Positions 1 through 7,308 of a DNA stretch of 39,834 bases are shown piece after piece (position 1 is the stretch's first letter; the number at the start of each line of letters is the position of its first letter). The DNA comes from O2-02-FULL-42-9 sp038043025 (GTDB lineage: Bacteria; Pseudomonadota; Gammaproteobacteria; UBA12402), in assembly GCA_038043025.1 (NCBI GenBank), contig JBBTCW010000021.1:1-39834 (forward strand). Reading direction: 5' to 3'. The notes beneath the pieces were generated by a model, which was not told where the DNA came from, searched no databases, and was given only the letters and a program-made list of their open reading frames with translations. A program made the translations under genes and the position numbers.

Positions 1-61
1 ATGATCAAGTGGCCGCTTAATATCCACACATACACAACATTTGACTATAGCTCCCGAAAAA

Positions 62-1277
62 TCATCTATGCCCTAATCCTAATAATAAAGGCGTGTGTTC
101 AGCNNNNNNNNNNNNNNNNNNNNNNNNNNNNNNNNNNNNNNNNNNNNNNNNNNNNNNNNNNNNNNNNNNNNNNNNNNNNNNNNNNNNNNNNNNNNNNNNN
201 NNNATCAGCATCAGCATCAGCATCAGCATCAGCATCAGCATCAGCATCAGCATCAGCATCAGCAGCATCAGCATCAGCATCAGCATCATCATCATCATCA
301 TCATCATCAGCAGGAGCAGGAGCAGGAGCAGGAGCAAGAGCAGCTTCACAAGCAGCAGCAAGAGCAAAAACAAGAGCAAGACCAGCATCAAGAGTAACAA
401 CAGCAGAAAAAACAATAGGACCAAAAAAATTAACTTCACTAAGAGCACGAAGAACAGCAGCAGGAGCAGCAATAGCACAGGCAGGAGGACCATAAACACA
501 AGGAGGACCATAAAAACTAAGAGCACCAAGAGGACCAAGAACAGCAACAAAAAGAGAATTAACAGCGACAATACCAGCAGGAGTAATATGAAAATTAAAA
601 GCATTAGCAGCAATAATAGCAGGAGCAGCAGGAGCAGCAGGAGCAGCAGGAGCAGCGCCGGAAGCGGCAACACCTGTTTCTGACCTACTAGCTTCCTCTG
701 ACATACAATACATACCAGGTAACTTGGCTTTAATCTCTTCACCTCGCCCGCGAGCTAACCGATCCCACATACACGCATAAGATAGCCCTATCAATCCAAT
801 TTCCGCCCTCAACCGACTCGAGACTTCCTCCGGTACAATTTTTATCAACGCTCGAGCAACAGAAGATGTAAAATTGTTTTCGATTGCAACTACCCACATG
901 GCCGCCAACGCTCTATAAACCATCTTTCTGTCAGCAGGCGTTAACGTCAAATCCTTCAATCGTTGCATCCCCAAATACAAAAAGTCTTCCAACACGCTAT
1001 TAAATCTCGACATTCCCTCAGCCTGGCTTGGGATACTGCGCAAATAAGCCAATTGCTCACCTGTCTTTAATCCACAAAAACGGTTAAAAAAATTCTGTGA
1101 GTCCATTTCTGCTTGTCTGACTGCATGCATACCGGTTGAGCAAAAATCTGTTACAACATTCTCAAGGATAAAAAAAGGCGACATCAATCCTGTTATGTAT
1201 AGTCTCCGCCAATAAGTCCGCATCGACCCGATTGTTGCACCTTTAAAAAATGTTTTTACCTTTCCAAACAACCCCAT
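62..1277 (-). CDS. Effector-like protein with acidic Asp-Ala repeat, interrupted by assembly gap
   Basis: I do not recognise the family. The start is ATG at 1277, in the context GGGGTATAGGATGGG that it shares with the neighbouring paralogue. Residues 1-207 are a mixed, mostly helical domain. Residues 208-330 are hydrophobic and rich in Ala, Pro, Val, Leu and Gly, and could span membranes. Then come Pro-Ala repeats, eight Asp and an Asp-Ala repeat that runs into 100 Ns. Beyond the gap the sequence reads AEHTPLLLGLGHR and stops at TGA (62-64). The frames on the two sides join only if the true gap length is a multiple of three. The region around residues 75-150 (AYLRSIP...VLEDFLYLG...YRALAAMWV) resembles the 1446-2408 product. 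A PmrA-type promoter lies upstream. A role as a Dot/Icm-secreted effector is inferred, not shown. Confidence 0.72.
104..203. other. Scaffold gap of exactly 100 N
   Basis: One hundred consecutive Ns is a conventional placeholder and not a measured distance. The gap lies inside a GCT/GAT repeat, so the break was probably caused by repeat collapse. The flanking coding frames (codon first bases at positions congruent to 1 mod 3 on the left and 2 mod 3 on the right) imply a true length divisible by three. Confidence 0.97.
204..332. repeat. Coding microsatellite: (ATCAGC)n, (ATC)8, (AGCAGG)4
   Basis: On the plus strand a run of ATCAGC hexamers, with one extra AGC, continues from the gap to about 284. 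Then follow eight ATC (285-308) and four AGCAGG (309-332). Read on the coding minus strand these give Pro-Ala, poly-Asp and Asp-Ala repeats. All units are multiples of three, so slippage would change linker length without breaking the frame. Confidence 0.93.
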
Positions 1278-1346
1278 CCTATACCCCGCTACGTCACCCT
1301 ATAGACGAAAGCCACAATTTTTTATCTAAAATATTATGCATCCGTT

Positions 1347-1379
1347 ATTGTATGACATAAACCTTAAGGAAATATTAAG
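1347..1379 (-). promoter_or_regulatory. PmrA-type box plus -10 element upstream of the 62-1277 gene
   Basis: On the minus strand 1379-1360 reads CTTAATATT-TC-CTTAAGGTT, two direct half-sites with a 2-nt spacer. This matches the tandem cTTAATatT-N2-cTTAATatT consensus published for PmrA targets in Legionella and Coxiella. Seven bases downstream is TACAAT (1352-1347), a good -10. The box takes the place of a -35, as expected for a directly activated promoter. The same arrangement occurs at 2441-2473. Whether this genome encodes PmrA cannot be seen here. Confidence 0.75.
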
Positions 1380-1445
1380 AGAACATTTTTTTATATTTAT
1401 TATCTGTACTAGTCTCGACTTAATCTGGCAATCACTTCCGAAAAA

Positions 1446-2408
1446 TCATCTATACCCTCTAGGCTCTAACAAAGGCGTGCACTCTGTCGCGGCCACCACC
1501 CCTTCTAACTGAGAAGCAGGAGCAGCAGCAGATTGTCTATCCCTTTGAAATCTTTGAAACAATGCATCTAACAAAGGAGTCTTCGCTGGAAAAGTTATAA
1601 CATCGCGTGCCGCACAATAATTTTCAACGCCCTCAGGAGTAGACACAATACTCCGCTCGCACAATTGTTGTAAGCGGCTCGGCATAGAAGTCACAGAAGT
1701 TCTCTCTGCATTGCCTCTCGGCAGCTCCTCTCCTCTTATTATGTCCTCTGGATACCCACCAAAAAAAGCTTGTTGCACCTGCGGATATTTAAAAAAAGCT
1801 TGTTGCAACCGCTTTGTGATACTCGATGTAGCATCACATTTAGCTGAAACTATACACATATATACATACATAGATGCCACAGACCGAAACGCCGTCTGTT
1901 TCACTTCATCCGCAAGCGCTGGATTTTCTAATTTCTCTATTGCGAGATCTAAAAATTCGTTCAACAAACCAGTAGAACACTGAACCCCACGCAGACTCCC
2001 GCCCAGGTTCTTAGGTAGCTGCCGCAAATACTCAGCTTGAGCTCTATAATCCATCCGTCGAAACGCTTCAAACGAATTTCTTGCGTCGCAGCACGCCTGT
2101 TCATTATCACTAACCGCCGCGGACAATCTGACGACCAAAGAAAGTAATAAATAACAGCTCACTGCCCCAGCTAAAATTGGCAATATCAAAAGTGCCAGCC
2201 CAGCCGCCACAGCCCCCACCCCTGCGACCGGCAACGCAGCAGCGACAGAAAAACCAATATAGCCGCTGCCAAACACCGCCGCAGGTACTCCTATCGAGCA
2301 CAATAATGCCGGTATAAAGGAACCTCCTCCCTGCGGTACCGCCGCATCTGGTGCTGAAAACGGTCTATAATATTTGGAAATCAGTCGCATTCTGTTTAAA
2401 AAACCCAT
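1446..2408 (-). CDS. Effector-like membrane protein, paralogue of the 62-1277 product
   Basis: The product is 320 aa, begins MGFLNRMRL and is of unrecognised family. Residues about 30-95 form two hydrophobic segments (IPALLCSIGVPAAVFGSG..., then AAGLALLILPILAGAVSCYLLL), probably a membrane hairpin. Residues about 110-210 are a helical region with counterparts in the neighbour: EYLRQLP against AYLRSIP, LLNEFLDLAIEKL against VLEDFLYLGMQRL, and FRSVASMYVYMCIV against YRALAAMWVVAIE. The last twelve residues, ECTPLLEPRGYR, match EHTPLLLGLGHR of the neighbour position by position. Start context and promoter are also shared. The pair probably arose by tandem duplication. PmrA-type control and two predicted membrane helices fit a Dot/Icm effector that acts on host membranes; this is inference. 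Confidence 0.72.
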   Translation of the reverse strand: MGFLNRMRLISKYYRPFSAPDAAVPQGGGSFIPALLCSIGVPAAVFGSGYIGFSVAAALPVAGVGAVAAGLALLILPILAGAVSCYLLLSLVVRLSAAVSDNEQACCDARNSFEAFRRMDYRAQAEYLRQLPKNLGGSLRGVQCSTGLLNEFLDLAIEKLENPALADEVKQTAFRSVASMYVYMCIVSAKCDATSSITKRLQQAFFKYPQVQQAFFGGYPEDIIRGEELPRGNAERTSVTSMPSRLQQLCERSIVSTPEGVENYCAARDVITFPAKTPLLDALFQRFQRDRQSAAAPASQLEGVVAATECTPLLEPRGYR

Positions 2409-2440
2409 CCTATACCCCCTATTGTTATCGCGCTACATCC

Positions 2441-2473
2441 ACTATAGAGCATAAATCTTAAGGAAATATTAAG
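2441..2473 (-). promoter_or_regulatory. PmrA-type box plus -10 element upstream of the 1446-2408 gene
   Basis: The minus strand at 2473-2454 reads CTTAATATT-TC-CTTAAGATT. Seven bases later comes TATAGT (2446-2441) as the -10. Half-site sequence, 2-nt spacer and 7-nt distance to the -10 are the same as in the neighbouring promoter, although the downstream leader is shorter (about 26 nt against 63 nt). Conservation of this block while the leaders differ argues for a functional operator. Confidence 0.77.
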
Positions 2474-2497
2474 AACGGAGTACCGTTATTATAATCA

Positions 2498-2660
2498 CTG
2501 GATACCGGCTTTCGCCGGTATGACGAAAGTCTGGATGCCGTGGTTAAACCACGGCATGACAGAACCGGCTTTCGCCGGTATGACGGGATGCTGGCAGAGC
2601 GATGCCGAAACGACGGGATGCCGGCAGCGCGATTCTGGAATAACGAGACTTCTCGCCCAA
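2498..2660. repeat. Cluster of palindromic REP-like repeats
   Basis: Units of the form CTGGAT-stem-loop-stem-ATGAC: 2498-2524 (ACCGGC/GCCGGT stem), 2531-2560 (GCCGTGG/CCACGGC stem) and 2562-2584. They are followed by two degenerate copies (GATGCTGGCAGAGCG..., GATGCCGGCAGCGCG...) up to about 2650. Translated on the minus strand these give the familiar VIPAKAGIQ peptides of dispersed bacterial palindromes. They fill the space between rplQ and the effector-like genes. No rplQ terminator with a U-run was recognised apart from these hairpins. Confidence 0.85.
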
Positions 2661-2679
2661 TAATTCCGAAATAACAAAG

Positions 2680-3066
2680 TTAAGCTTTTTTCTCGGCTGG
2701 TTTAAAGATATCTTTATCAACGAGCTCGACAATCGCCATCGGTGCGCTGTCACTAAAACGATAGCCGCATTTTAATACGCGCAAATAGCCGCCTTCGCGG
2801 TCTTTGCTGGCAGGACCAATCACCTCGAATAATTTTTTTACGGCATCTTTATTGCGTAATCGATTAAACACCAATCGACGATGCGCTACACTATCTTCTT
2901 TCGCAATGGTAATCAGCGGTTCCGCAAAGCGACGCAATTCTTTGGCGCGAATCAATGTCGTGCGAATGGTTTCATGTTCCATGATCGCTATAATTAAACT
3001 ACGAAATAACGCCGTTCGTTGATCACTGGATCGGTTAAATCGTTTGCCACTTTTTCGATGATGCAT
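2680..3066 (-). CDS. rplQ: 50S ribosomal protein bL17
   Basis: 128 aa. The N-terminus MHHRKSGKRFNRSSDQRTALFRSL is the L17 signature (MRHRKxGRxLNRxxxHRxAMFRNM in most bacteria). L17 lies near the peptide exit tunnel of the large subunit. It is the last gene of the alpha operon, directly after rpoA (11-nt spacing), as in other Gammaproteobacteria. The basic C-terminus ends KPAEKKA. Length is normal. Confidence 0.97.
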   Translation of the reverse strand: MHHRKSGKRFNRSSDQRTALFRSLIIAIMEHETIRTTLIRAKELRRFAEPLITIAKEDSVAHRRLVFNRLRNKDAVKKLFEVIGPASKDREGGYLRVLKCGYRFSDSAPMAIVELVDKDIFKPAEKKA

Positions 3067-3077
3067 GATTTTCCTCT

Positions 3078-4070
3078 TTATTCTTTCTCGCGCAAAAATG
3101 ATGGCGGCCAGTTCTCCAACAACATACCTAACGCCAAACCGCGCGATGATAACACTTCTTTGATTTCGTTTAATGACTTTTTACCTAGATTAGGCGTCTT
3201 CAACAAGTCCGTTTCTGTGCGCTGCACTAAGTCACCAATATAGTGAATGTTTTCTGCTTTCAAACAATTCGCTGATCGCACCGTTAACTCAAGGTCTTCT
3301 ACCGGGCGCAACAGAAGCGGATCAAACTCTTCCTCTTTGCGAATCGGCTCTTTTAACAACGCGCTATCTAAATCCACAAACGTCGCTAATTGCTGCTGTA
3401 AAATAGTCGCCGCACGACGAATGGCGGTTTCGGGATTCACTGTCCCATCAGTCTCCAATTCAATAATCAATTTATCCAAATCAGCACGGCCTTCGAAATG
3501 CGCACTTTCAACCGCATATGAAACACGTTTAACTGGGGAATAGGTGGCATCCACATTTAACAGACCAATCTCTTTATCCTCACCTTCTGGTATCACTCTT
3601 GCCGCGATTGGCTCATAACCACGTCCACGCTGAACTCTGATTTCCATTTTTAATTCGCCTTCTTGCGATAAATTCGCAATGACAAGTGCCGGATTAAAAA
3701 CCTCAACATTATTCATACTCGCAATATCGCTCGCCAATAATTGACCCGGGCCCTTTTTGTATACTTTTAAAACCGTGGCATCTGACTCATCGGGCAGCTG
3801 AACAGATAATTCTTTTAAGTTCAAAAGAATTTCGATAATGTCTTCCTGAACGCCCTCTTTTGCCCCATATTCATGCAATACGCCATCAATTTTGACGTGC
3901 GTCACGGCATAACCTGGCATGGATGACAATAAGATGCGACGGAGAGAATTTCCCATGGTATGTCCAAACCCACGCTCAAAAGGCTCCAACACAACTTTTG
4001 AATGAAAGGGAGTGACAACATCCACTTTAATTTCATGCGGCGTTAAAAACTCATCGGCATTATGATACAT
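3078..4070 (-). CDS. rpoA: RNA polymerase subunit alpha
   Basis: 330 aa, the usual length. The N-terminal assembly domain shows the dimerisation and beta/beta-prime contact region (GFGHTMGNSLRRILLSSMPGYAV, about residues 34-56). The C-terminal domain from about 250 carries the DNA- and activator-binding helix-hairpin-helix (LTVRSANCLKAENI, then TPNLGKKSLNEIKEVL). It nucleates RNA polymerase assembly. It sits between rpsD and rplQ in the alpha operon. Confidence 0.98.
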   Translation of the reverse strand: MYHNADEFLTPHEIKVDVVTPFHSKVVLEPFERGFGHTMGNSLRRILLSSMPGYAVTHVKIDGVLHEYGAKEGVQEDIIEILLNLKELSVQLPDESDATVLKVYKKGPGQLLASDIASMNNVEVFNPALVIANLSQEGELKMEIRVQRGRGYEPIAARVIPEGEDKEIGLLNVDATYSPVKRVSYAVESAHFEGRADLDKLIIELETDGTVNPETAIRRAATILQQQLATFVDLDSALLKEPIRKEEEFDPLLLRPVEDLELTVRSANCLKAENIHYIGDLVQRTETDLLKTPNLGKKSLNEIKEVLSSRGLALGMLLENWPPSFLREKE

Positions 4071-4100
4071 AAACTAACCTCTCAACAAACAACACTGTAA

Positions 4101-4733
4101 TTATTTTGAATATAACTCGACAATATACAACTCATTAACTTCTAAAGGCATTTCATTACGCTCCGGCAAACGCGTCACCACCCCTTTAAAATTCGCCGCG
4201 TCCACTTCCAGCCACTCCGGCATCGTATGCTGACTCGCCAATTGCATTGATTCTTGAATGCGTCCTTGATTTTGGCATTTTTCCTTAATCAACACTTCAT
4301 CGCCCGCCTTCAATTGATAGGATGGAATATTAACGATTCGCGTTTTCTTGCCATCATTCACCAGCACACAACGATGCGACACCAATTGTCTGGCCTCGCG
4401 TCTGGTTCTCGCAAATCCCAAACGATACACAACATTATCAAGCCGGGTCTCTAATAATAACAATAAAACCTCACCCGTCGCACCCTTCATTCTACTCGCT
4501 TTCTTATAATAATTTCGAAACTGTCGCTCTAATATGCCATACATATGTTTGGCAACTTGTTTTGCTAAAAATTGTTTACCATACTCAGACAACTTCTTTG
4601 GCATCGCACCATGCTGTCCCGGTAATTGATCTACCTTACATTTTGATTCACGCGGCGTCACTCCACTAAACAAAGATAAATCTGTTTTAGTTCGCCTTTC
4701 GACATGCCCTCGTGGAAGAAAATTTCTAGCCAT
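4101..4733 (-). CDS. rpsD: 30S ribosomal protein uS4
   Basis: 210 aa from ATG at 4733 (MARNFLPRGHVERRTKTDLSLFSG), preceded by AGAGG at proper spacing. A longer in-frame reading to 4805 exists but runs into rpsK and lacks homology. The C-terminal S4 RNA-binding domain is clear (RLDNVVYRLGFARTRREARQLVSHRCVLVNDGK). S4 nucleates 30S assembly and in E. coli represses the alpha operon; a leader of similar position exists upstream of rpsM. Placed between rpsK and rpoA. Confidence 0.96.
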   Translation of the reverse strand: MARNFLPRGHVERRTKTDLSLFSGVTPRESKCKVDQLPGQHGAMPKKLSEYGKQFLAKQVAKHMYGILERQFRNYYKKASRMKGATGEVLLLLLETRLDNVVYRLGFARTRREARQLVSHRCVLVNDGKKTRIVNIPSYQLKAGDEVLIKEKCQNQGRIQESMQLASQHTMPEWLEVDAANFKGVVTRLPERNEMPLEVNELYIVELYSK

Positions 4734-4749
4734 GTTTGCCTCTTTAAAA

Positions 4750-5172
4750 TTATATACGTCGTTTTTTAGGGTCTCGGCATCCATTATGAGGGATACCCGT
4801 AACATCTTGTATGGATAGCACGCGAAGCCCCGCTGTTTCCAATGCGCGAAGAGCAGATTCTCGTCCGGGTCCTGGCCCTTTTACTTGCACGCGCGCGCTC
4901 TTTAACCCAAAACGATCAATGCAGTCTTTAATTAACGCATCTGCAGCAATTTGTGCGGCATAAGGTGTACTTTTTCGTGATCCTTTAAACCCTGCTTTGG
5001 ATGAACTCGACCATGCCACCACGTTGCCTTGTAAATCAGCAACCGTAACAATCGTATTATTAAATGATGCCTTAATAAATACACGACCTTCCATAATTTG
5101 GCGCTTAGCACGTTTTTTCGGAGCGCTCGCCTTCTGCGTCTCTTCTGTCTCTGTTGCTTTAACTGTTTCCAC
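4750..5172 (-). CDS. rpsK: 30S ribosomal protein uS11
   Basis: 140 aa, starting at GTG (5172-5170) with GAGGA upstream. The core is typical (IKASFNNTIVTVADLQGNVVAWSS, AAQIAADALIKDCIDRFGLKSARVQVKGPGPGRESALRAL, ending PHNGCRDPKKRRI). The N-terminus is about 11 residues longer than usual and carries a Thr/Glu/Lys-rich stretch. S11 lines the mRNA path on the platform. Alpha operon, 24 nt after rpsM. Confidence 0.96.
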   Translation of the reverse strand: METVKATETEETQKASAPKKRAKRQIMEGRVFIKASFNNTIVTVADLQGNVVAWSSSSKAGFKGSRKSTPYAAQIAADALIKDCIDRFGLKSARVQVKGPGPGRESALRALETAGLRVLSIQDVTGIPHNGCRDPKKRRI

Positions 5173-5196
5173 CCTTCGTCCTCACTTAATCTATAT

Positions 5197-5550
5197 CTAT
5201 ATTTTCTTTTTACGCTTACCTTTGCGTGTTCTCGCATTCGTTCGTGTGCGTTGTCCACGAACGGGCAAGCCCTTTCGATGCCGAATACCGCGATAAGTTC
5301 CCAATTCGGTCAATCGCTTAATATTGAGAGAAACCTCGCGTCGCAAATCACCCTCAACTTTATACTTCGCTATGGCGGCTCGCAATGCGTCCAAATCCGC
5401 ATCCGATAGATCTTGCACCTTTGTGCTTGCCTTAACACCGGCCGCATTACAAATCTCGCTTGCCCGCGTAGAACCAATGCCATAAATAGACCGTAACCCA
5501 ATAACAATATGTTTATGTACGGGAATGTTAATACCAGCTACACGCGCCAT
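5197..5550 (-). CDS. rpsM: 30S ribosomal protein uS13
   Basis: 117 aa beginning MARVAGINIPVHKHIVIGLRSIYGIG, diagnostic for S13. The helix-two-turn-helix and the basic C-terminal tail that contacts P-site tRNA (RGIRHRKGLPVRGQRTRTNARTRKGKRKKK) are intact. AGAGGAG precedes the start. It is the first large gene of the alpha operon; the 116-nt region upstream, back to rpmJ, may hold a promoter and S4 target. Confidence 0.97.
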   Translation of the reverse strand: MARVAGINIPVHKHIVIGLRSIYGIGSTRASEICNAAGVKASTKVQDLSDADLDALRAAIAKYKVEGDLRREVSLNIKRLTELGTYRGIRHRKGLPVRGQRTRTNARTRKGKRKKKI

Positions 5551-5612
5551 GCGCTTACTCCTCTAAATCACAAAAAAACTATAAATAAAACCGTATTCAT
5601 TCGCGGCGGGTA

Positions 5613-5641
5613 AGGATACCTGTTCGCGTCTAATAAATCAA
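5613..5641 (-). promoter_or_regulatory. Possible weak sigma-70 promoter of the alpha operon
   Basis: On the minus strand TTGATT (5641-5636) and TATCCT (5618-5613) are 17 bp apart, each matching four of six consensus bases. They lie in the only sizeable gap between rpmJ and rpsM, where alpha-operon promoters and the S4-binding leader sit in E. coli. The match is modest; the operon could also be read from upstream. Confidence 0.35.
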
Positions 5642-5666
5642 CAGTTTAGCTGTTTAAAGCCTCCCT

Positions 5667-5780
5667 CTAACCCTGTCGCTGCTTATGTTTTGGGTTGGTG
5701 CAAATAACCCATACTCGACCCTTTCGCTTAATGACGCGACAGTGCCGACAAATTTTCTTGACTGATGCTCTCACTTTCAC
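5667..5780 (-). CDS. rpmJ: 50S ribosomal protein bL36, zinc-binding form
   Basis: Short gene of 37 aa: GTG start at 5780-5778 with GAGGA upstream, TAG stop at 5669-5667. It begins MKVRASVKKICRHCRVIKRK and ends NPKHKQRQG. Cys11, Cys14, Cys27 and His32 form the zinc site of the C+ type of L36. L36 is a small late-assembly protein of the large subunit. The secY-rpmJ-rpsM order is standard, but a repeat cluster separates it from secY here. Confidence 0.95.
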   Translation of the reverse strand: MKVRASVKKICRHCRVIKRKGRVWVICTNPKHKQRQG

Positions 5781-5810
5781 CTTTTTATCCTCTTTACTAA
5801 AAGCTTCTCT

Positions 5811-5953
5811 GTCATGCCGCGACTTGATCGCGGCATCCAGTATTATATTTACTGGATCCCGCGGTCAAGCCGCGGGATGACTAAAACCTGGATCCCGCGG
5901 TCAAGCCGCGGGATGACTAAAACCTGGATCCCGCGGTCGAGCCGCGGGATGAC
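5811..5953. repeat. Four REP-like palindromes between secY and rpmJ
   Basis: One unit in reverse orientation (5811-5840; GCCGCGA/TCGCGGC stem) is followed by three almost identical direct units of 30 bp (5852-5881, 5888-5917, 5924-5953). Each has a GGATCCCGCGG/CCGCGGGAT stem, and the last three are separated by TAAAAC. The last unit ends four bases before the secY stop codon. All four would form strong hairpins in the spc/alpha transcript. Confidence 0.93.
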
Positions 5954-5957
5954 GCAA

Positions 5958-7286
5958 TTATTTTATAAATCCAATCCCGCCCTTTAAATTCGCCTTTTTC
6001 ATCAAAGACTCATATTGATTCGACATCAAGTGAGCCTGAATCTGTGACATGAAATCCATAATCACAACCACAATAATTAACAGCGATGTGCCTCCAAAAT
6101 TAAACGGCACATTCCATACATAGACTAAAATCTGAGGCAATAAACACACCAAGGCTACATAAATCGCCCCAAACAACGTCAGCCGCGTCATCACTTTATC
6201 AATATAACTGGCGGTTTGATCCCCCGGTCTCACGCCGGGAATAAATGCGCCTGAACGCTTTAAATTATCCGCCGTGTCTTTTGGATTAAACACCAACGCG
6301 GTATAAAAAAAACTAAAAAATATAATCGCTACAACAAATATAAAAATATGCAACGGCCCTTGCTGCAATGCCATACCAATCTTATTGAGCCAAGTCATCC
6401 CGCCACCCTGCGTCTTACCAAACCACTGTGCAATACTGGCCGGAAACAAAATAATACTGGTCGCAAAAATAGGCGGGATCACCCCTGCCATATTAATCTT
6501 TAAAGGCAAACTACTGCGCTGTCCCGCATAAATTTTTCTGCCCTGTTGTCGCATCGCATAATGCACCGTAATTTTACGTAATGCACGCTCTACATAAATA
6601 ACAAAAGCCGTAATCGCAATAACGATGACCGCCAGTATCAGCACAAAAATAATCTGTATCTGCCCCTGATGCACTTGATCAAACGTACGACCAATCGCGC
6701 CCGGCAATCCGGATACAATACTCGCGAAAATAATCATTGATATCCCATTACCAATGCCTTTTTCCGTCATTTGCTCGCCCAGCCACATCAAAAACATCGT
6801 ACCCGTGACTAACGTAACCGTCGAAATAACATAAAAAGAAAAATTAGGGTCTAATGCGATCCCTTCCGCCGCCAACATCTTTGAAATACCAATCGCCTGA
6901 AAACAAGATAAAAACAACGTGGCATATCGCGTATATTCATTAATCTTTCGTTGACCCGCCTCTCCTTCTTTTCGTAATTCTTCTAATTTTGGCGATACCA
7001 CTGCAAACAATTGAAAAATAATTGATGCAGAAATGTAAGGCATAATACCTAATGCAAATACAGTAAATCGCCCCAACGCTCCGCCGGAAAACATATTAAA
7101 CAATCCCAAAATGCCACCGGCCTGGCCACTGAACATATGTGCCAACTTGACCGGATCTAATCCCGGCACAGGCACATGTGCCCCAATGCGATAAACAATA
7201 ATCGCCAACAATAAAAATATTAAACGAGAACGCAGCTCATGCAATCCACCATGAGATAAACTATTCTTCGCTGCATTCTTTTCCAT
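5958..7286 (-). CDS. secY: Protein translocase subunit SecY
   Basis: 442 aa, ten predicted membrane segments, the usual length. It begins with a cytoplasmic stretch, then LRSRLIFLLLAIIVYRIGAHVPVPGLDP (first helix and start of the plug). Later motifs include LGIMPYISASIIFQL, GNGISMIIFASIVSGLP, and NPKDTADNLKRSGAFIPGVRPG in the cytosolic loop that contacts ribosome and SecA. It forms the protein-conducting channel with SecE (32427-32798). Last large gene of the spc operon. Confidence 0.98.
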   Translation of the reverse strand: MEKNAAKNSLSHGGLHELRSRLIFLLLAIIVYRIGAHVPVPGLDPVKLAHMFSGQAGGILGLFNMFSGGALGRFTVFALGIMPYISASIIFQLFAVVSPKLEELRKEGEAGQRKINEYTRYATLFLSCFQAIGISKMLAAEGIALDPNFSFYVISTVTLVTGTMFLMWLGEQMTEKGIGNGISMIIFASIVSGLPGAIGRTFDQVHQGQIQIIFVLILAVIVIAITAFVIYVERALRKITVHYAMRQQGRKIYAGQRSSLPLKINMAGVIPPIFATSIILFPASIAQWFGKTQGGGMTWLNKIGMALQQGPLHIFIFVVAIIFFSFFYTALVFNPKDTADNLKRSGAFIPGVRPGDQTASYIDKVMTRLTLFGAIYVALVCLLPQILVYVWNVPFNFGGTSLLIIVVVIMDFMSQIQAHLMSNQYESLMKKANLKGGIGFIK

Positions 7287-7308
7287 TCCTTACCCTTATG
7301 CTAAACCC

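Noticed and set aside
93..683. Long plus-strand open frames of Ser-Ile, Gln-His or Ser-Ala repeats
   Set aside because: They are shadows of the T-ending-codon tract and hexamer repeat on the minus strand. The minus-strand gene has a promoter, a start and a paralogue; these frames have none.
2495..2753. Small minus-strand proteins with VIPAKAGIQ-type sequence
   Set aside because: This is the usual translation of CTGGAT...ATGAC palindromic repeats, with no start signals or conservation.
5852..5953. Three regularly spaced 30-bp repeats as a CRISPR array
   Set aside because: Spacers are only 6 bp and identical, each unit is a self-complementary palindrome, and the same unit occurs singly at 35844. 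No cas gene is nearby.
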